A stretch of 64,000 nucleotides of DNA from contig CAVROX010000002.1 in assembly GCA_963722965.1 (NCBI GenBank), positions 102,144 through 166,143 of the forward strand, in the 5' to 3' direction. Below, piece by piece: positions 1 through 9,400 of the stretch. The DNA is from DATLSM01 sp963722965. GTDB lineage: Bacteria; Actinomycetota; Thermoleophilia; Solirubrobacterales; 70-9. Numbering within the stretch: the first letter of the stretch is position 1; every line of letters starts with the position of its first letter. The translations under genes were made by a program, and so were the position numbers. The notes under the pieces were generated by a model. The model saw only the letters and a program-made list of their open reading frames with translations, searched no databases and was not told the origin of the DNA.

Positions 1-564
1 CTGGTGGGTGAAGACGAGTATCCGGAGCCGTTCCTGCGGAGCGGGGGGACACCTTGGTGGGGCTGTCGGTCGTGCCGGCTCATCGGTTATTAATTCCCGC
101 GGGGCAAGGACGACCGGGACCGGATCGAACTCGAAGCTCTCCTCGCCAGCGCTTGTCGCGACCACACGCAGCGCCTTGTGCCCGGTGCGCTCCGGCTCAG
201 GGAGGAGAGCGATCTCCATTGCGAGGTCGAATCCAGAGAGGCGGGCGAGCGGCAATTCCGTGCTTTCTTCAACGTCGGGGCGCGGCAGGCTCACGCGCGC
301 CTTGCCGATCGAAGTGCCGTCAAGCCAACCCTCGACTCGCGCCACCGGCTGGCCGCTGTCGAAGGCTACCCACCCATTGAAACGAATGGTCTCTTCATCG
401 AACTCGAAGCCGGGGCGGGGGTGGTCGAGCTTGCCGGCGGTCGTGTCCGGAATCCGGACCGGAGGCAGGAACGTCATCACCGGCTGGGCGCCCGGGCGCC
501 AGAGACGGCGCATTGCTCGTAGGCGCCATCCGAGACCGTTGAGCCGTTGCCCGATGCTTTTCAC
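1..564 (-). CDS. Glycosyltransferase, N-terminal part (runs off left edge)
   Basis: An open minus-strand frame has no stop before the window edge, so only about 188 N-terminal residues are seen. The GTG start at 564 overlaps the TGA of the upstream epimerase (ATGTGA), which implies translational coupling. After a basic segment comes a beta-rich domain (FNGWVAFDSGQPVARVEGW, residues about 62-80), and the visible part ends with RLRILVFTHQ. That last motif is the usual first beta-strand of a GT-B (GT4-like) glycosyltransferase. The accessory N-terminal domain may bind sugar, but this is inferred. A role in surface polysaccharide synthesis is supported by the neighbours. The catalytic part lies outside the window. 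Confidence 0.7.
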   Translation of the reverse strand, partial: MKSIGQRLNGLGWRLRAMRRLWRPGAQPVMTFLPPVRIPDTTAGKLDHPRPGFEFDEETIRFNGWVAFDSGQPVARVEGWLDGTSIGKARVSLPRPDVEESTELPLARLSGFDLAMEIALLPEPERTGHKALRVVATSAGEESFEFDPVPVVLAPRELITDEPARPTAPPRCPPAPQERLRILVFTHQ

Positions 565-1541
565 ATTGGCTCCGATGCGAATTTGGCGAGCCAGCGGCGA
601 GTCTTTCCAATCCCCTCGGCAAGGGGAGTCAGCTTGATCTCGACCAGGCGCCGGAGTCGGGTGACGTCGAGGATGATCTGATGTACGTCGAATTCGCGCT
701 CGCCGTGCCGGACCACCGTTGCCTTGCGCCCCACCTCGGCCTCAATGAGGCGCAGGATCTCCAGGAGAGAGGTGCCCTCGCCGCTGCCCACATTGAGCAC
801 GGTTGGGCCGTCCTGTCGCTCGAGCAGGGCGAGAATGATGCGCGCTAGGTCACCGACATACAGGTAGTCCCGAATCGTCGAGCCATCGCCAAAAAGCTCG
901 ATCGGCTCGCCTCGTTCGATGTGGCTGAGGAAGGTAGCGATGACTCCCTGTCCTCGATCGGGACGCTGGCGCTCGCCATACACGGTCGAGCAGCGCAGAA
1001 TGCGTGCCTGGAGCCCGTCCTCCCGGCATGCTCGGAGCACCTCTTCCTCGCAGCGTAAATGCAGCGCGCCATAGGCACCATGTGGCCGGACGGGTTCGTC
1101 CTCGCTGACGGGGACTCGTGCAGGGTCACCGTAGACGGTGCCGCCCGAGGAGAGGTAGGCCAGCGAGACCCCCGGTCGGCTCCGCAGCGTCTCCAGCACG
1201 GCTCGAACGGGGGATAGCGTGAGTTCTGCATCGCGATTCGGCTCACGCTCAGAGGCAGCTGGAAACATGCCTCCTGCCGTATATACGACTCGGCCCACCC
1301 CCTCGAAAGCCTGGGCGAGCGTCTCGGGGTGGCTCGCGTCGCCAATCAACAGGCGATCCTGCGGCAGCCGAGACGCTACCTCTTCGTCCGGGCGCGACCG
1401 GGTGAGCACCGTGGGCACCTCATCGTTCTCGAGAAGCCCATGAACCACCCACGAGCCGATGAAACCACAGCCGACGACGAGGGTTCGAGTTGGCCGCCGG
1501 ACCCCCGCCGTGCCCCCTTGCCGCACGGACATATTTTGCAC
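561..1541 (-). CDS. NAD-dependent epimerase/dehydratase (extended SDR)
   Basis: A 326-residue extended SDR. The Rossmann motif GCGFIGS lies near residues 25-31. A TVYGDPARVP segment and the C-terminal NVGSG sugar-nucleotide region are typical of UDP- or dTDP-sugar epimerases. The usual catalytic Tyr-x-x-x-Lys reads YGALH here, so the Lys is replaced by His (codon CAT). Catalysis may therefore be altered, or the sequence may be wrong at this point. The stop overlaps the GTG of the downstream glycosyltransferase, so the two are one transcription unit. The likely role is supplying an activated sugar for the polysaccharide; the substrate cannot be read from sequence. Confidence 0.85.
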   Translation of the reverse strand: MQNMSVRQGGTAGVRRPTRTLVVGCGFIGSWVVHGLLENDEVPTVLTRSRPDEEVASRLPQDRLLIGDASHPETLAQAFEGVGRVVYTAGGMFPAASEREPNRDAELTLSPVRAVLETLRSRPGVSLAYLSSGGTVYGDPARVPVSEDEPVRPHGAYGALHLRCEEEVLRACREDGLQARILRCSTVYGERQRPDRGQGVIATFLSHIERGEPIELFGDGSTIRDYLYVGDLARIILALLERQDGPTVLNVGSGEGTSLLEILRLIEAEVGRKATVVRHGEREFDVHQIILDVTRLRRLVEIKLTPLAEGIGKTRRWLAKFASEPM

Positions 1542-2014
1542 CGCATGAGCCTATCGCTTGCACTCCACGGATCGCCGTGACCGCACCTCTCCGCAGAAGC
1601 CCCAAGGAAAAGGGATCGCAGACATGCGTGGACTCGGTCGCCGTGTCGTAACCAGATTGGGGCCCTGCGGGCGCAGTTCACGGATCGGATTGCGGAGGTA
1701 AAGGCGGTCACCGAGATGTTTGGGTGGAGCTCGGACCAACTGCATGAGAAGCCCAAGGCGCCATCGAATCAGTTCATTCCTGACAGCATGCTCGCTGCAG
1801 ACAGCGAGGTTCGAACCGAAGAGCTCGCGTTCACTATCCGTTGCAAACTTCGAGAATCCGGTTCGGTTATGGGACATGTGCGTTGGCATTACGGAGGTGC
1901 AACCCGAGTCGACCAAGCTCCGGCTTGAACCTCGATTCCGATCGGATGCCCTTGGTTCTGAGCTAGAAGCAATCGAGCAAGAAATTGCGGAGTGCTGGGG
2001 TGCAACACGGTCGC
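1542..2014. other. Intergenic region without a supported gene
   Basis: About 470 bases between the epimerase start and the 3' end of the next glycosyltransferase. Several overlapping open frames exist on both strands, but none has a recognisable domain, a good ribosome binding site or convincing codon use. Base composition is less GC-rich than the flanking genes. It may be an old gene remnant plus the epimerase promoter; I can identify neither. Confidence 0.4.
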
Positions 2015-3685
2015 TCAGGGGCTCGGCATACGCAACTTCGACGACAACCGGCCGCGTGACCACCGTCGTCGGCGGGCCCAAGCGACCGGTGCGCTCAATC
2101 GCGGCAAGCCATGGCGCAGATGCGGGTTTGTATAGGGATCCACTGCCGTCACCGGCCGCCAGCGCTCGATCAGGGCTTCCTTCTCCCAGTCATCAACCTC
2201 GCACGACCGGCTGGAGGACTCGAAATGGTAAAGGACGGTGTCCGGGTCATAGACGATCCGCGCACCCTGAGCCCAGACCTTCAGGCAATAGTCCATATCG
2301 TTGTAGTTGTTCGGCAGCGTTGTCGTCAGGCCGCCGACCTCGTCGAATACCTCGTGCCTAGTCATCATGCAGGCGCCGGTGATGGCCAGGTAGTTTTGCG
2401 CTACGAGGACGTTATTGGAGTAGCCGTTGAACTCACCGGAGAATCCTCGGTAGATGTGGCCGGGGTAGCCGCCGTTCTCGAACAGCACCCCGGCGTGCTG
2501 GAGGCGACCATCCTCCCAGAGGAGTCGAGCGCCAACGGCGCCAATCTCGTCGTTGCTCGAGTACATAATCAGCCGCTGGATCCAATCCGGCGTAACGACC
2601 TCCATGTCGTCGTTGAGCAGGAGCAGGTGCTCCCCCTCGCTGTGGACAGCGCCCAGGTTGACCTTGGCCGAGAAATTGAAGGGACGATCGAAGGTCACCG
2701 ATCGCAGGCGGTCACCTGCGATTGAGCGAAGTTCGTCGAGTACGTCATCCTCGACCGAGGAATCGACTACGCAAACGATCTCGAATGCATCGTAGGTTGA
2801 ATTCTTCACGATGCTGCGCACACAGTGGCTGACTAGCGCGACCTGCTCGTAGCGAACCTCGCGGGTTTGGCCGTTGGTCGGGATGACGATGCTGACCGTT
2901 GGTTGATGGGTAAGCTCCGGTTGCAGGTGGTAGACGCCGGGATTACCCTCGTCGCGCTCGGCGCGCGCTTGTAGGCCGATCCGGTTACAGTGCGCTTGGA
3001 TCGCTCGGGTGCCAGCCTCAAATGCCCACGGTTTGGACGCTTCTCCTCCGCCGGCTACAGATGTGTCCAGCATCCGCCAGTGATAGAGGACTCGCGGGAC
3101 GTGGAGCACGGCACGCGCTCTCTCGGTGACCTTCAGCACTAAATCCCAATCCTGGGAACCTTCGAAATCGGCATCAAAGCCGCCCACCTCTTCAACTACG
3201 CTTCGTCGCAGAACGCTGAGGTGACAGGTGTACATCTGCGTCCGCATTCGCTCAGGCGACCAGTCAGGCTTGAAGAACGGCCCAGAGTGCCATCCAGCGG
3301 CGTCGATCTTGTCCTCGTCGGTGTAGACGTAGTCGGCCTCCGGGTTCGAGTAGATCGCCTCGTGGACGAGTGCCAGCGCATCGGGGTGGAGCATGTCGTC
3401 GTGGTCGAGCAGGGCGATGAACTCTCCCGTCGCCAGGCCAAGGGCGTCGTTGGAGGCGGCGGCGATGCCGCCGTTCTCCTTTCGGAGCAGCAGCCGGACC
3501 CGCTGGTCCGCCTGTTGTGTCGCTTTGAGCATCTGGCGGACGTGTGGCTGGGTGGAGGCGTCGTCGACGAGACAGAGCTCCCAATCGTCGAAGCCCTGGG
3601 CACGAACCGATCGCAGCATCGCCGCCAGCGTGTCGGCTGGGGTTTCGTAGACGGGCGTGACGATTGAGAAGCGCAGACCTGGCAC
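2015..3685 (-). CDS. Two-domain family 2 glycosyltransferase
   Basis: A 556-residue cytoplasmic protein with two tandem GT-A (GT2) domains. The first spans residues about 5-240, with the TPVYETP strand, LVDDAST and DHDD (residues 94-97). The second starts near residue 264 (TVSIVIPTNG) and has LLNDDMEV followed by the acceptor-side region near TGACMMTR. This architecture is common in rhamnan and O-antigen chain assembly enzymes. The start is GTG at 3685, six bases after the stop of the small coiled-coil gene, so it is probably co-transcribed with the upstream exporter. It likely transfers two sugars or alternates linkages; the specificity is unknown. Confidence 0.9.
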   Translation of the reverse strand: MPGLRFSIVTPVYETPADTLAAMLRSVRAQGFDDWELCLVDDASTQPHVRQMLKATQQADQRVRLLLRKENGGIAAASNDALGLATGEFIALLDHDDMLHPDALALVHEAIYSNPEADYVYTDEDKIDAAGWHSGPFFKPDWSPERMRTQMYTCHLSVLRRSVVEEVGGFDADFEGSQDWDLVLKVTERARAVLHVPRVLYHWRMLDTSVAGGGEASKPWAFEAGTRAIQAHCNRIGLQARAERDEGNPGVYHLQPELTHQPTVSIVIPTNGQTREVRYEQVALVSHCVRSIVKNSTYDAFEIVCVVDSSVEDDVLDELRSIAGDRLRSVTFDRPFNFSAKVNLGAVHSEGEHLLLLNDDMEVVTPDWIQRLIMYSSNDEIGAVGARLLWEDGRLQHAGVLFENGGYPGHIYRGFSGEFNGYSNNVLVAQNYLAITGACMMTRHEVFDEVGGLTTTLPNNYNDMDYCLKVWAQGARIVYDPDTVLYHFESSSRSCEVDDWEKEALIERWRPVTAVDPYTNPHLRHGLPRLSAPVAWARRRRWSRGRLSSKLRMPSP

Positions 3686-3691
3686 GCTTTT

Positions 3692-3985
3692 TTATTTCAG
3701 CAGTCGGCGGAGAACGGCGCTGGCGAGCGAGAACAGGCGGGGCGCCCGGGCGCGCAGGTTGGGAACGACGGAGTGCAGCGAGCTTTGCTCCAGCTCGGCG
3801 AGGCGCCCAAGGGCGGTGCCCAGTTCGGCGTCGCGGGCGATCAGCAGGTCCCGCAGACGCAGAACCTCCTCCTTCTCCTTGGCCAGCTGCTGTTCCAGCC
3901 CGATACGCTCTGGCGGCTCATCGCTGTGCCGAGCCTCCGCTGTCGTGATCTTACCTGGCACGGACGCGAGTCTACCCAGGCGCAT
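3692..3985 (-). CDS. Small coiled-coil protein in exporter operon
   Basis: A 97-residue protein if translated from ATG 3985; GTG 3961 is an alternative start. The middle part (residues about 27-58) is a charged helix, with EQQLAKEKEEVLRLRDLLIA predicting a coiled coil, and the C-terminus is basic (LASAVLRRLLK). It lies 22 bases after the exporter permease stop and 6 bases before the GT2 start on the same strand. I do not recognise a family. The position suggests a chain-length, scaffold or coupling role between exporter and glycosyltransferase, comparable only in concept to coiled-coil chain terminators. That role is inferred. Confidence 0.6.
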   Translation of the reverse strand: MRLGRLASVPGKITTAEARHSDEPPERIGLEQQLAKEKEEVLRLRDLLIARDAELGTALGRLAELEQSSLHSVVPNLRARAPRLFSLASAVLRRLLK

Positions 3986-4007
3986 TCGCTTCGGTTGCCG
4001 CCCCGAC

Positions 4008-4931
4008 CTACAGTTCCTCGGCCACTCTGGGCGCTTCCCGTCTGAAGATCCAGGTGCCGAAGGTACAGACACCCAGGAAGATGAACAAGGCCGGCAAGAG
4101 GCCGAGCACGCCACCCGCCGCTTGAACCGCGGTCGGCGCATATGGATGATGGACGATCTTGCCACCTGCCTCATGGATCACGTTCGGCACGGTGGGTTCG
4201 GAAAGAACCCAAACGCGGACCTGCTCGAAGATGACCGCGAGCGGATTGATCATCAAGATGTGTTCGTAGGTCGGGTTGTCGAATGCCGTGACCGGATACA
4301 GGATTGGCGTCGCGTAGAACAGCACCTGGGCGCCCACGATCCAGATGATCTGGATGTCGCGGAATCGAACGAAGAGCACCGAGAAGGCCATGCTGATCGC
4401 CGCCGTAAGGACGGCAAGCGCCAGCAGCGCAAACGGAAAGAGCAGCCAGGTCCAGGCCGGGTCGACGCCGAAAGCAAGGAGGAAGATGAAGACGACTACC
4501 AGGTTGAGGCAGAGGTTGAAGGTTCCGGTCAACACGGTGGCGAGGGGAATCACCAGCCTCGGGAACTGAGTCTTCCGCACCACTCCCTCCTGAGCCACCA
4601 CCGAGGTGATCGAGCTGGTGCTCGTTTCCTGAAAGAAGGTGAAGAGGACGATGCCTAGCAGTAGTAGCACCGGGTAGTGCTCGACTTCTTCCCTGCCGAT
4701 TTTGAAGACTTTGGTGAAAACAAAGAGGAGCACCCCGAACAACATCAGTGGGCGGACCAGGGACCAGAGGTAGCCGAGCACGGTCCCGAAGTAGACGCGT
4801 TTGAACTCGGTCACCGAGATCAACCAGAGCAGGTCGAAGAAGCGGCGAGGAGTTCCGCCGAGGGCCGAGGGACCGCGGACGTCGCGCAGGGGCAGGTCCG
4901 CCGCGGTCTCGCTGATCGGAAACTGGCTCAC
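4008..4931 (-). CDS. wzm: Polysaccharide ABC exporter permease (Wzm/TagG type)
   Basis: A 307-residue integral membrane protein of the ABC-2 permease type with about six hydrophobic helices. The N-terminal cytoplasmic FFDLLWLISVTEFKRVYFG segment (residues about 30-48) is typical of Wzm/RfbD/TagG exporters. Its start overlaps the stop of the upstream ATPase gene by 4 bases (ATGA), so the two subunits are coupled. It forms the membrane channel moving a lipid-linked polysaccharide out of the cytoplasm. The gene symbol is by analogy. Confidence 0.9.
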   Translation of the reverse strand: MSQFPISETAADLPLRDVRGPSALGGTPRRFFDLLWLISVTEFKRVYFGTVLGYLWSLVRPLMLFGVLLFVFTKVFKIGREEVEHYPVLLLLGIVLFTFFQETSTSSITSVVAQEGVVRKTQFPRLVIPLATVLTGTFNLCLNLVVVFIFLLAFGVDPAWTWLLFPFALLALAVLTAAISMAFSVLFVRFRDIQIIWIVGAQVLFYATPILYPVTAFDNPTYEHILMINPLAVIFEQVRVWVLSEPTVPNVIHEAGGKIVHHPYAPTAVQAAGGVLGLLPALFIFLGVCTFGTWIFRREAPRVAEEL

Positions 4932-6208
4932 CGCGCCCCCCCGCCGCGCTCGATTACGGCCGCGGTCGTATGTGGGAGGAAGACGATGCCGCGGTCGTTG
5001 GGACCGCCGAAGACGACGAAATCCATGGCGTTGGGCACGTAGAGCGCGATGCCGCCTTCAAAGGCGCGGTTGATTCCACAGTGAACGAAGTAGTGACCCG
5101 GCGCCAGAAGATTGTCCAGGGTCGACGCGACCCTCACCCGCTCGCCAGCGGCGAGTGCGCGTTCTCCTCCCTCGCCGACGGCAACACCGAACTGGAAGAC
5201 GCCCACGCCGTCCCCGTTGGCGATCACGAAGCCGACGTCAAGGCCTACCAGGTCTTCACGGGCTTCGATCTGGACCCGCAGCCCTATCTTCTCGCCATGC
5301 TCGATCGTGTCGACCCTCTCCTCCTTTTCGTTCTCGATGTGAGCGTCCAATATCCGCACCACGCTGTTGCCGGCGGATTCGACCCCGGCACGGTGGTCGC
5401 TTTGGCCACGTTCGAAGTTCAGCTGCAAATAGCTGCGGCCGACTTCGGCCGGGTCGCCAATCTGCTGGATCTGGCCGCCGTCGATCAGCATCGCCCGGTG
5501 GCAGTAGTCCTCCACCGTCCTCATCTCGTGGGTTACGAGAACGATCGTCTTGCCTGCCGCTTTCATCTCGCGGAAGGCGTCGGCGCACTTCTGCTGGAAA
5601 GCCGCGTCGCCGACCGCCAACACCTCATCGATCAGGAGGATGTCGGCGTCGACCTCCATCATCAAGGAGAAGGCGAGCCGGACCAGCATGCCCGAGGAAT
5701 AGTTCTTCAGCTTCAGGTCGACGAAGCCACTGAGTTCGGCGAAATCGAGCACGGCGTCGATCCGATTGCGGGTCTCCTGCGGCGTCAGGCCCATCATCAC
5801 CCCGTTGAGGACGACGTTCTCCCGTGCCGTCAGCTCCAGGTTGAAGCCCACGCCTAGCTCGATGAAGGGGGCGAGCCGGCCGGCCATCCGGATCGTCCCG
5901 GCGTCGGCCCGGTAGATGCTGGCGAGCAGCTTGAGCAGCGTGCTCTTGCCCGAGCCGTTGCGACCGACGATGCCGAAGAACTCACCCTGGCGGATCTCGA
6001 AAGAGACGCCGTCGAGGGCTCGCAGCTCTCGGTAATCCCGAGACGCGAACGGTCTCACCACTCGCTCTTTTAGCGAGTCAACCCGCTGGGTTGGGATGCG
6101 AAAGGCCTTATGCAGATCCCTGACCTCGATCGCAAGTGGTGCGTCAGGGCCAGGGCGGGCGGGCACGTTCACCGCGCGGGTGGTTGCGATAGCGTCTTTG
6201 GTCGGCAT
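4928..6208 (-). CDS. wzt: Polysaccharide ABC exporter ATPase (Wzt type) with C-terminal glycan-binding domain
   Basis: A 426-residue ATPase. Walker A is GRNGSGKST (residues 82-90), the signature is YSSGMLVRLAFS, Walker B is ILLIDEVLAVGD and the H-loop is VLVTHEM. Residues about 290-420 form a beta-rich C-terminal domain like the Wzt domain that recognises the end of the O-polysaccharide, so export is likely substrate-selective. It precedes and overlaps the permease gene. The 276 bases upstream separate it from the divergent rmlA and must hold both promoters. Confidence 0.92.
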   Translation of the reverse strand: MPTKDAIATTRAVNVPARPGPDAPLAIEVRDLHKAFRIPTQRVDSLKERVVRPFASRDYRELRALDGVSFEIRQGEFFGIVGRNGSGKSTLLKLLASIYRADAGTIRMAGRLAPFIELGVGFNLELTARENVVLNGVMMGLTPQETRNRIDAVLDFAELSGFVDLKLKNYSSGMLVRLAFSLMMEVDADILLIDEVLAVGDAAFQQKCADAFREMKAAGKTIVLVTHEMRTVEDYCHRAMLIDGGQIQQIGDPAEVGRSYLQLNFERGQSDHRAGVESAGNSVVRILDAHIENEKEERVDTIEHGEKIGLRVQIEAREDLVGLDVGFVIANGDGVGVFQFGVAVGEGGERALAAGERVRVASTLDNLLAPGHYFVHCGINRAFEGGIALYVPNAMDFVVFGGPNDRGIVFLPHTTAAVIERGGGAR

Positions 6209-6484
6209 CTGAGGGGCCTTTCAGCCTGGCCGCGGTTGCTCCGCGAACCGGCGATGATGGCGAAAAGCTAGCGCGACGCTCCCATCTCATGGCTTTCGCG
6301 GCGGAGATGCGGCTGGATCCGTAGCGGTGGTGATCCACGGCTGGAACTCGCTGGGCGATGATCCGTGCGACGTGCTCGCAATTATGACCGGGCGGAGAAC
6401 CTGCCCTCGCCCGGCGGGGTCGGGCCTACGCCGACGGACGTGCTCGGTCTCTGGCCGCTCCCTGCCGGTAGGCTGCAACCTCGC

Positions 6485-7559
6485 ATGGAGCCCCTCAAGG
6501 GACTGATCCTCTCCGGCGGGGCCGGCACCCGCCTGCGCCCGATCACCCACACCTCGGCGAAGCAGCTCGTGCCGGTCGCCAACAAGCCGGTGCTCTTCTA
6601 CGGGATCGAGGCGCTGGTCGATGCCGGGGTGACGGAGATCGGGATCATCATCGCGCCGGAGACCGGGGACGAGATTCGTGCCGCGGTCGGGGACGGGTCG
6701 GCATTTGGGGCGCAGGTCACCTACATCGTCCAGGACAAGCCGGCCGGGCTCGCCCACGCTGTCCTCACTGCCGAGGAGTTCATCGGCGGCTCACCCTTCG
6801 TCATGTACCTGGGCGACAACCTGCTCCGTGACGGCCTCGCGCGGCCTGGTCTCCACCTTCCGAGCCGACCAGCCCGACGCGCTGATCCTCCTCACCCCGG
6901 TCGAGGACCCGAGCTCCTACGGTGTCGCCGAGCTTGACGGCGAGCGCATCGTCCGGCTGATCGAGAAGCCCAAGGAGCCTCCCTCCAACCTCGCCCTGGT
7001 CGGCGTCTACCTGTTCGGCCCGCCGATCTTCGACGCCGCCCGCGCCCTCGAGCCCTCCTGGCGCGGGGAGCTGGAGATCACCGAGGCGATCCAGGGCCTG
7101 ATCGACGATGGACACCGCGTCCAGTCGGAGATCGTCACCGGCTGGTGGAAGGACACCGGCCAGCTCGGGGACATGCTCGAGGCAAACCGACTGGTGCTGG
7201 AGGAGATCGAGACCCGTCTCGACGGGGACACAGACGACTCCCGCATCGAGGGCCGGGTGGTGGTCGAGGAGGGTGCGGTCGTGACCGGCTCGGTCGTCCG
7301 CGGCCCCGCCGTGATCGGCGCCGGCGCCCGGATCGAGGACGCCTACGTCGGCCCCTACACCTCGATCGGCGAGAACGTCCGCATCTGCCGCTCAGAGGTG
7401 GAGCACTCGATCGTCCTCGCCGGGTCGGTGGTCGAAGACCTCGGCACCCGGATGGAGGCCAGCCTGCTCGGCCGCAACGTCAAGCTCACCCGCAGCGACG
7501 GGATGCCGAAGACGCTGCGCCTGCTGGTCGGCGACAACTCCGAGATCGAACTGATCTGA
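6485..7559 (+). CDS. rmlA: Glucose-1-phosphate thymidylyltransferase (frameshifted)
   Basis: First step of dTDP-L-rhamnose synthesis: glucose-1-phosphate + dTTP gives dTDP-glucose. The start ATG 6485 gives MEPLKGLILSGGAGTRLRP, the nucleotidyltransferase G-loop, and KQLVPVANKP follows. About 115 residues in, near 6835-6850, the frame shifts by one base and continues (GLVSTFRADQPDALILLTP) to 7559. The product is about 357 residues with a left-handed beta-helix C-terminal part (hexapeptide-like repeats near EGRVVVEEGAVVTGS). It is thus the long RmlA type seen in Actinobacteria and Archaea. The stop TGA overlaps the rmlD ATG. The shift looks like a sequencing error because both halves are well conserved. 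Confidence 0.9.
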
Positions 7560-8413
7560 TGAAGCTGTTGGTCACAGGCGCCGCGGGAATGCTCGGTCGC
7601 GACGTGATGCTCGCCGCCGGCAACGCCGGCCACGATGTGGTCGGTTTCGGTCGCGCCGAGCTCGACGTGACCGACCCTGCCGCGGTCGGCAGGAGGTTCG
7701 GCGTTGAGCACCCCGACGTGGTCATCCACTGCGCCGCCTGGACCGACGTCGACGGGGCGGAGGAGGCCGAGGAGGCGGCGATGGCGGTCAACGGGACCGG
7801 CGCCGGCAACGTCGCCGCAGCCGCGGCGGAGGTCGGCGCCTCGGTCGTCTACGTCTCCAGCGACTACGTCTTCGACGGCGCCAAGGGCGCGCCCTACGTC
7901 GAGAGCGATCAGCCGGCGCCGCTGTCCGCCTACGGGCGCACCAAGCTCGCCGGCGAGGAGGCGACCGCTGCCGCCAACAAGCGCCACTTCATCGTCCGCT
8001 CCTCCTGGCTGTTTGGCATCGGCGGCTCCAACTTCGTCGAGACGATGCTGCGGCTGGCCGCCGAGCGCGGCGGGTCTCGTCGTCGCGCGACCAGGTCGGC
8101 TCGCCCACCTACACCTGGCATCTCGCCCACGGCATCGTCCGCCTGATCGAGGGGCTTGAGTACGGCATCCATCACATGGCCGCCGCGGGCTCCTGCTCGT
8201 GGTATGAGTTCGCACAGCGAGATCTTCGAGCAGGCCAGGGTCGAGTGCACGGTGCTGTCGGCGACCACCGAGATGCTCGGGCGGCCGGCGCCGCGACCGC
8301 CGTACTCGGTGCTGAGCAGCCAGCGCGAGCATGCGATCCGGCTGCCCTCCTGGCAGGAGGGCCTCGCCGGCTACTTGGCCCAGCGCCAGGCGGAGATGGA
8401 GCCGGCGGCGTGA
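7559..8413 (+). CDS. rmlD: dTDP-4-dehydrorhamnose reductase (frameshifted)
   Basis: Last step of the pathway: NAD(P)H reduction of dTDP-4-keto-L-rhamnose. The start ATG 7559 overlaps the rmlA stop (TGATG). The Rossmann motif is TGAAGMLG, VSSDYVFDG follows, and the catalytic YGRTK matches YxxxK. The frame breaks near 8070-8085 and again near 8215. The C-terminal parts (DQVGSPTYTWHLAHGIVRL, then SEIFEQARVECTV) are in shifted frames and end at 8413. Total length of about 284 residues is normal for RmlD. The stop overlaps the GTG of rmlB (GTGA). Confidence 0.88.
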
Positions 8414-9400
8414 AGCTATTGGTCACCGGTGCGGCCGGCTTCATCGGCTCGACCTACGTGCGGCTGATCGACAGGAGCACGAGGTCACCGTGCTCGACAA
8501 GCTGACCTACGCCGGGCGGCGCGAGAACCTGCCCGAGGGGGTCGAGCTGGTTCATCGGCGCGATCGAGGACCCGGATGATCGTCCGCGAGGCGATGGAAG
8601 GCGCCGACGCGGTGGTCAATTTCGCCGCCGAGATCGCACGTCGACCGCTCGATCGATGATCCAGGACGCCTTCGCCCGCACCCACGTGCATCGGCACCGG
8701 CGTGCTCCTCGATGCCGCCCGCGAGCTGGGGGTCGTGCGCTACCTGCAGGTCTCCACCGATGAGGTCTACGGCTCGATCGAGTCGGGCTCCTTCACCGAG
8801 ACCTCGCCGCTTGATCCCTCCTCGCCCTACTCGGCGACCAAGGCCGGCGGGCGACCTGCTGGTCTCCGCCCACTTCCACACCTACGGCTCGGAGGCGGTG
8901 ATCTGCCGCGGCTCCAACAACTACGGCCCGCGCCAGTACCCCGAGAAGCTGATCCCGCTGATGATCCTCAACGCGATGCACGGCGACCCGCTGCCCGTTT
9001 ACGGCGACGGCCGCCAGATCCGCAACTGGCTCTACGTCGAGGACTTCTGCCGCGGGATCCACGACGGTGCTGATCAACGGCCGTCCCGGGCGAGGCCTAC
9101 AACGTCGGCGGTCCGGACGAGTGCGAGAACATCGAGGTCGTCAGGCGGGTGATCGAGCTGGCCGGCGCCGAGGAGTCGCTGATCGAGTACGTCAAGGACC
9201 GCCCTGGCCACGACCGCCGCTACTCGCTCGCCAGCGACAAGGTCCGCGAGGAGCTGGGTTGGGAGGCGCAGGTGCGCTTCGCCGAGGGCCTGGAGCTGAC
9301 CGTCGCCTGGTACCGCGACAACGACGAGTGGTGGGGGCCGATCCGCTCCGGCGAGTACCGCGAGTACTACGAGCGCCAGTACGGCAAGAGCCTCGGCTGA
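8410..9400 (+). CDS. rmlB: dTDP-glucose 4,6-dehydratase (multiply frameshifted)
   Basis: Converts dTDP-glucose to dTDP-4-keto-6-deoxyglucose. GTG 8410 overlaps the rmlD stop and starts KLLVTGAAGFIGS. The conserved pieces appear in successive frames: VLDKLTYAG, AARELGVVRYLQVSTDEVYG, SPYSATKAG (catalytic YxxxK), SNNYGPRQYPEKLIP, GDGRQIRNWLYVEDFCRGIH and DRPGHDRRYSL. At least six single-base shifts are needed, and most read as one extra base (for example near 8552, 8643, 8692, 8849, 9064 and 9090). The summed length of about 330 residues fits RmlB. The density of shifts argues for poor sequence quality over decay. Confidence 0.87.

Noticed and set aside
1808..1830. gaggttcgaaccgaag resembling a tRNA T-arm
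   Set aside because: The stem does not pair over 5 bp and no acceptor or anticodon arm is present.
1720..2361. Plus-strand open frame of 213 codons
   Set aside because: Its second half is antisense to a well-supported GT2 gene and the first half shows no domain.
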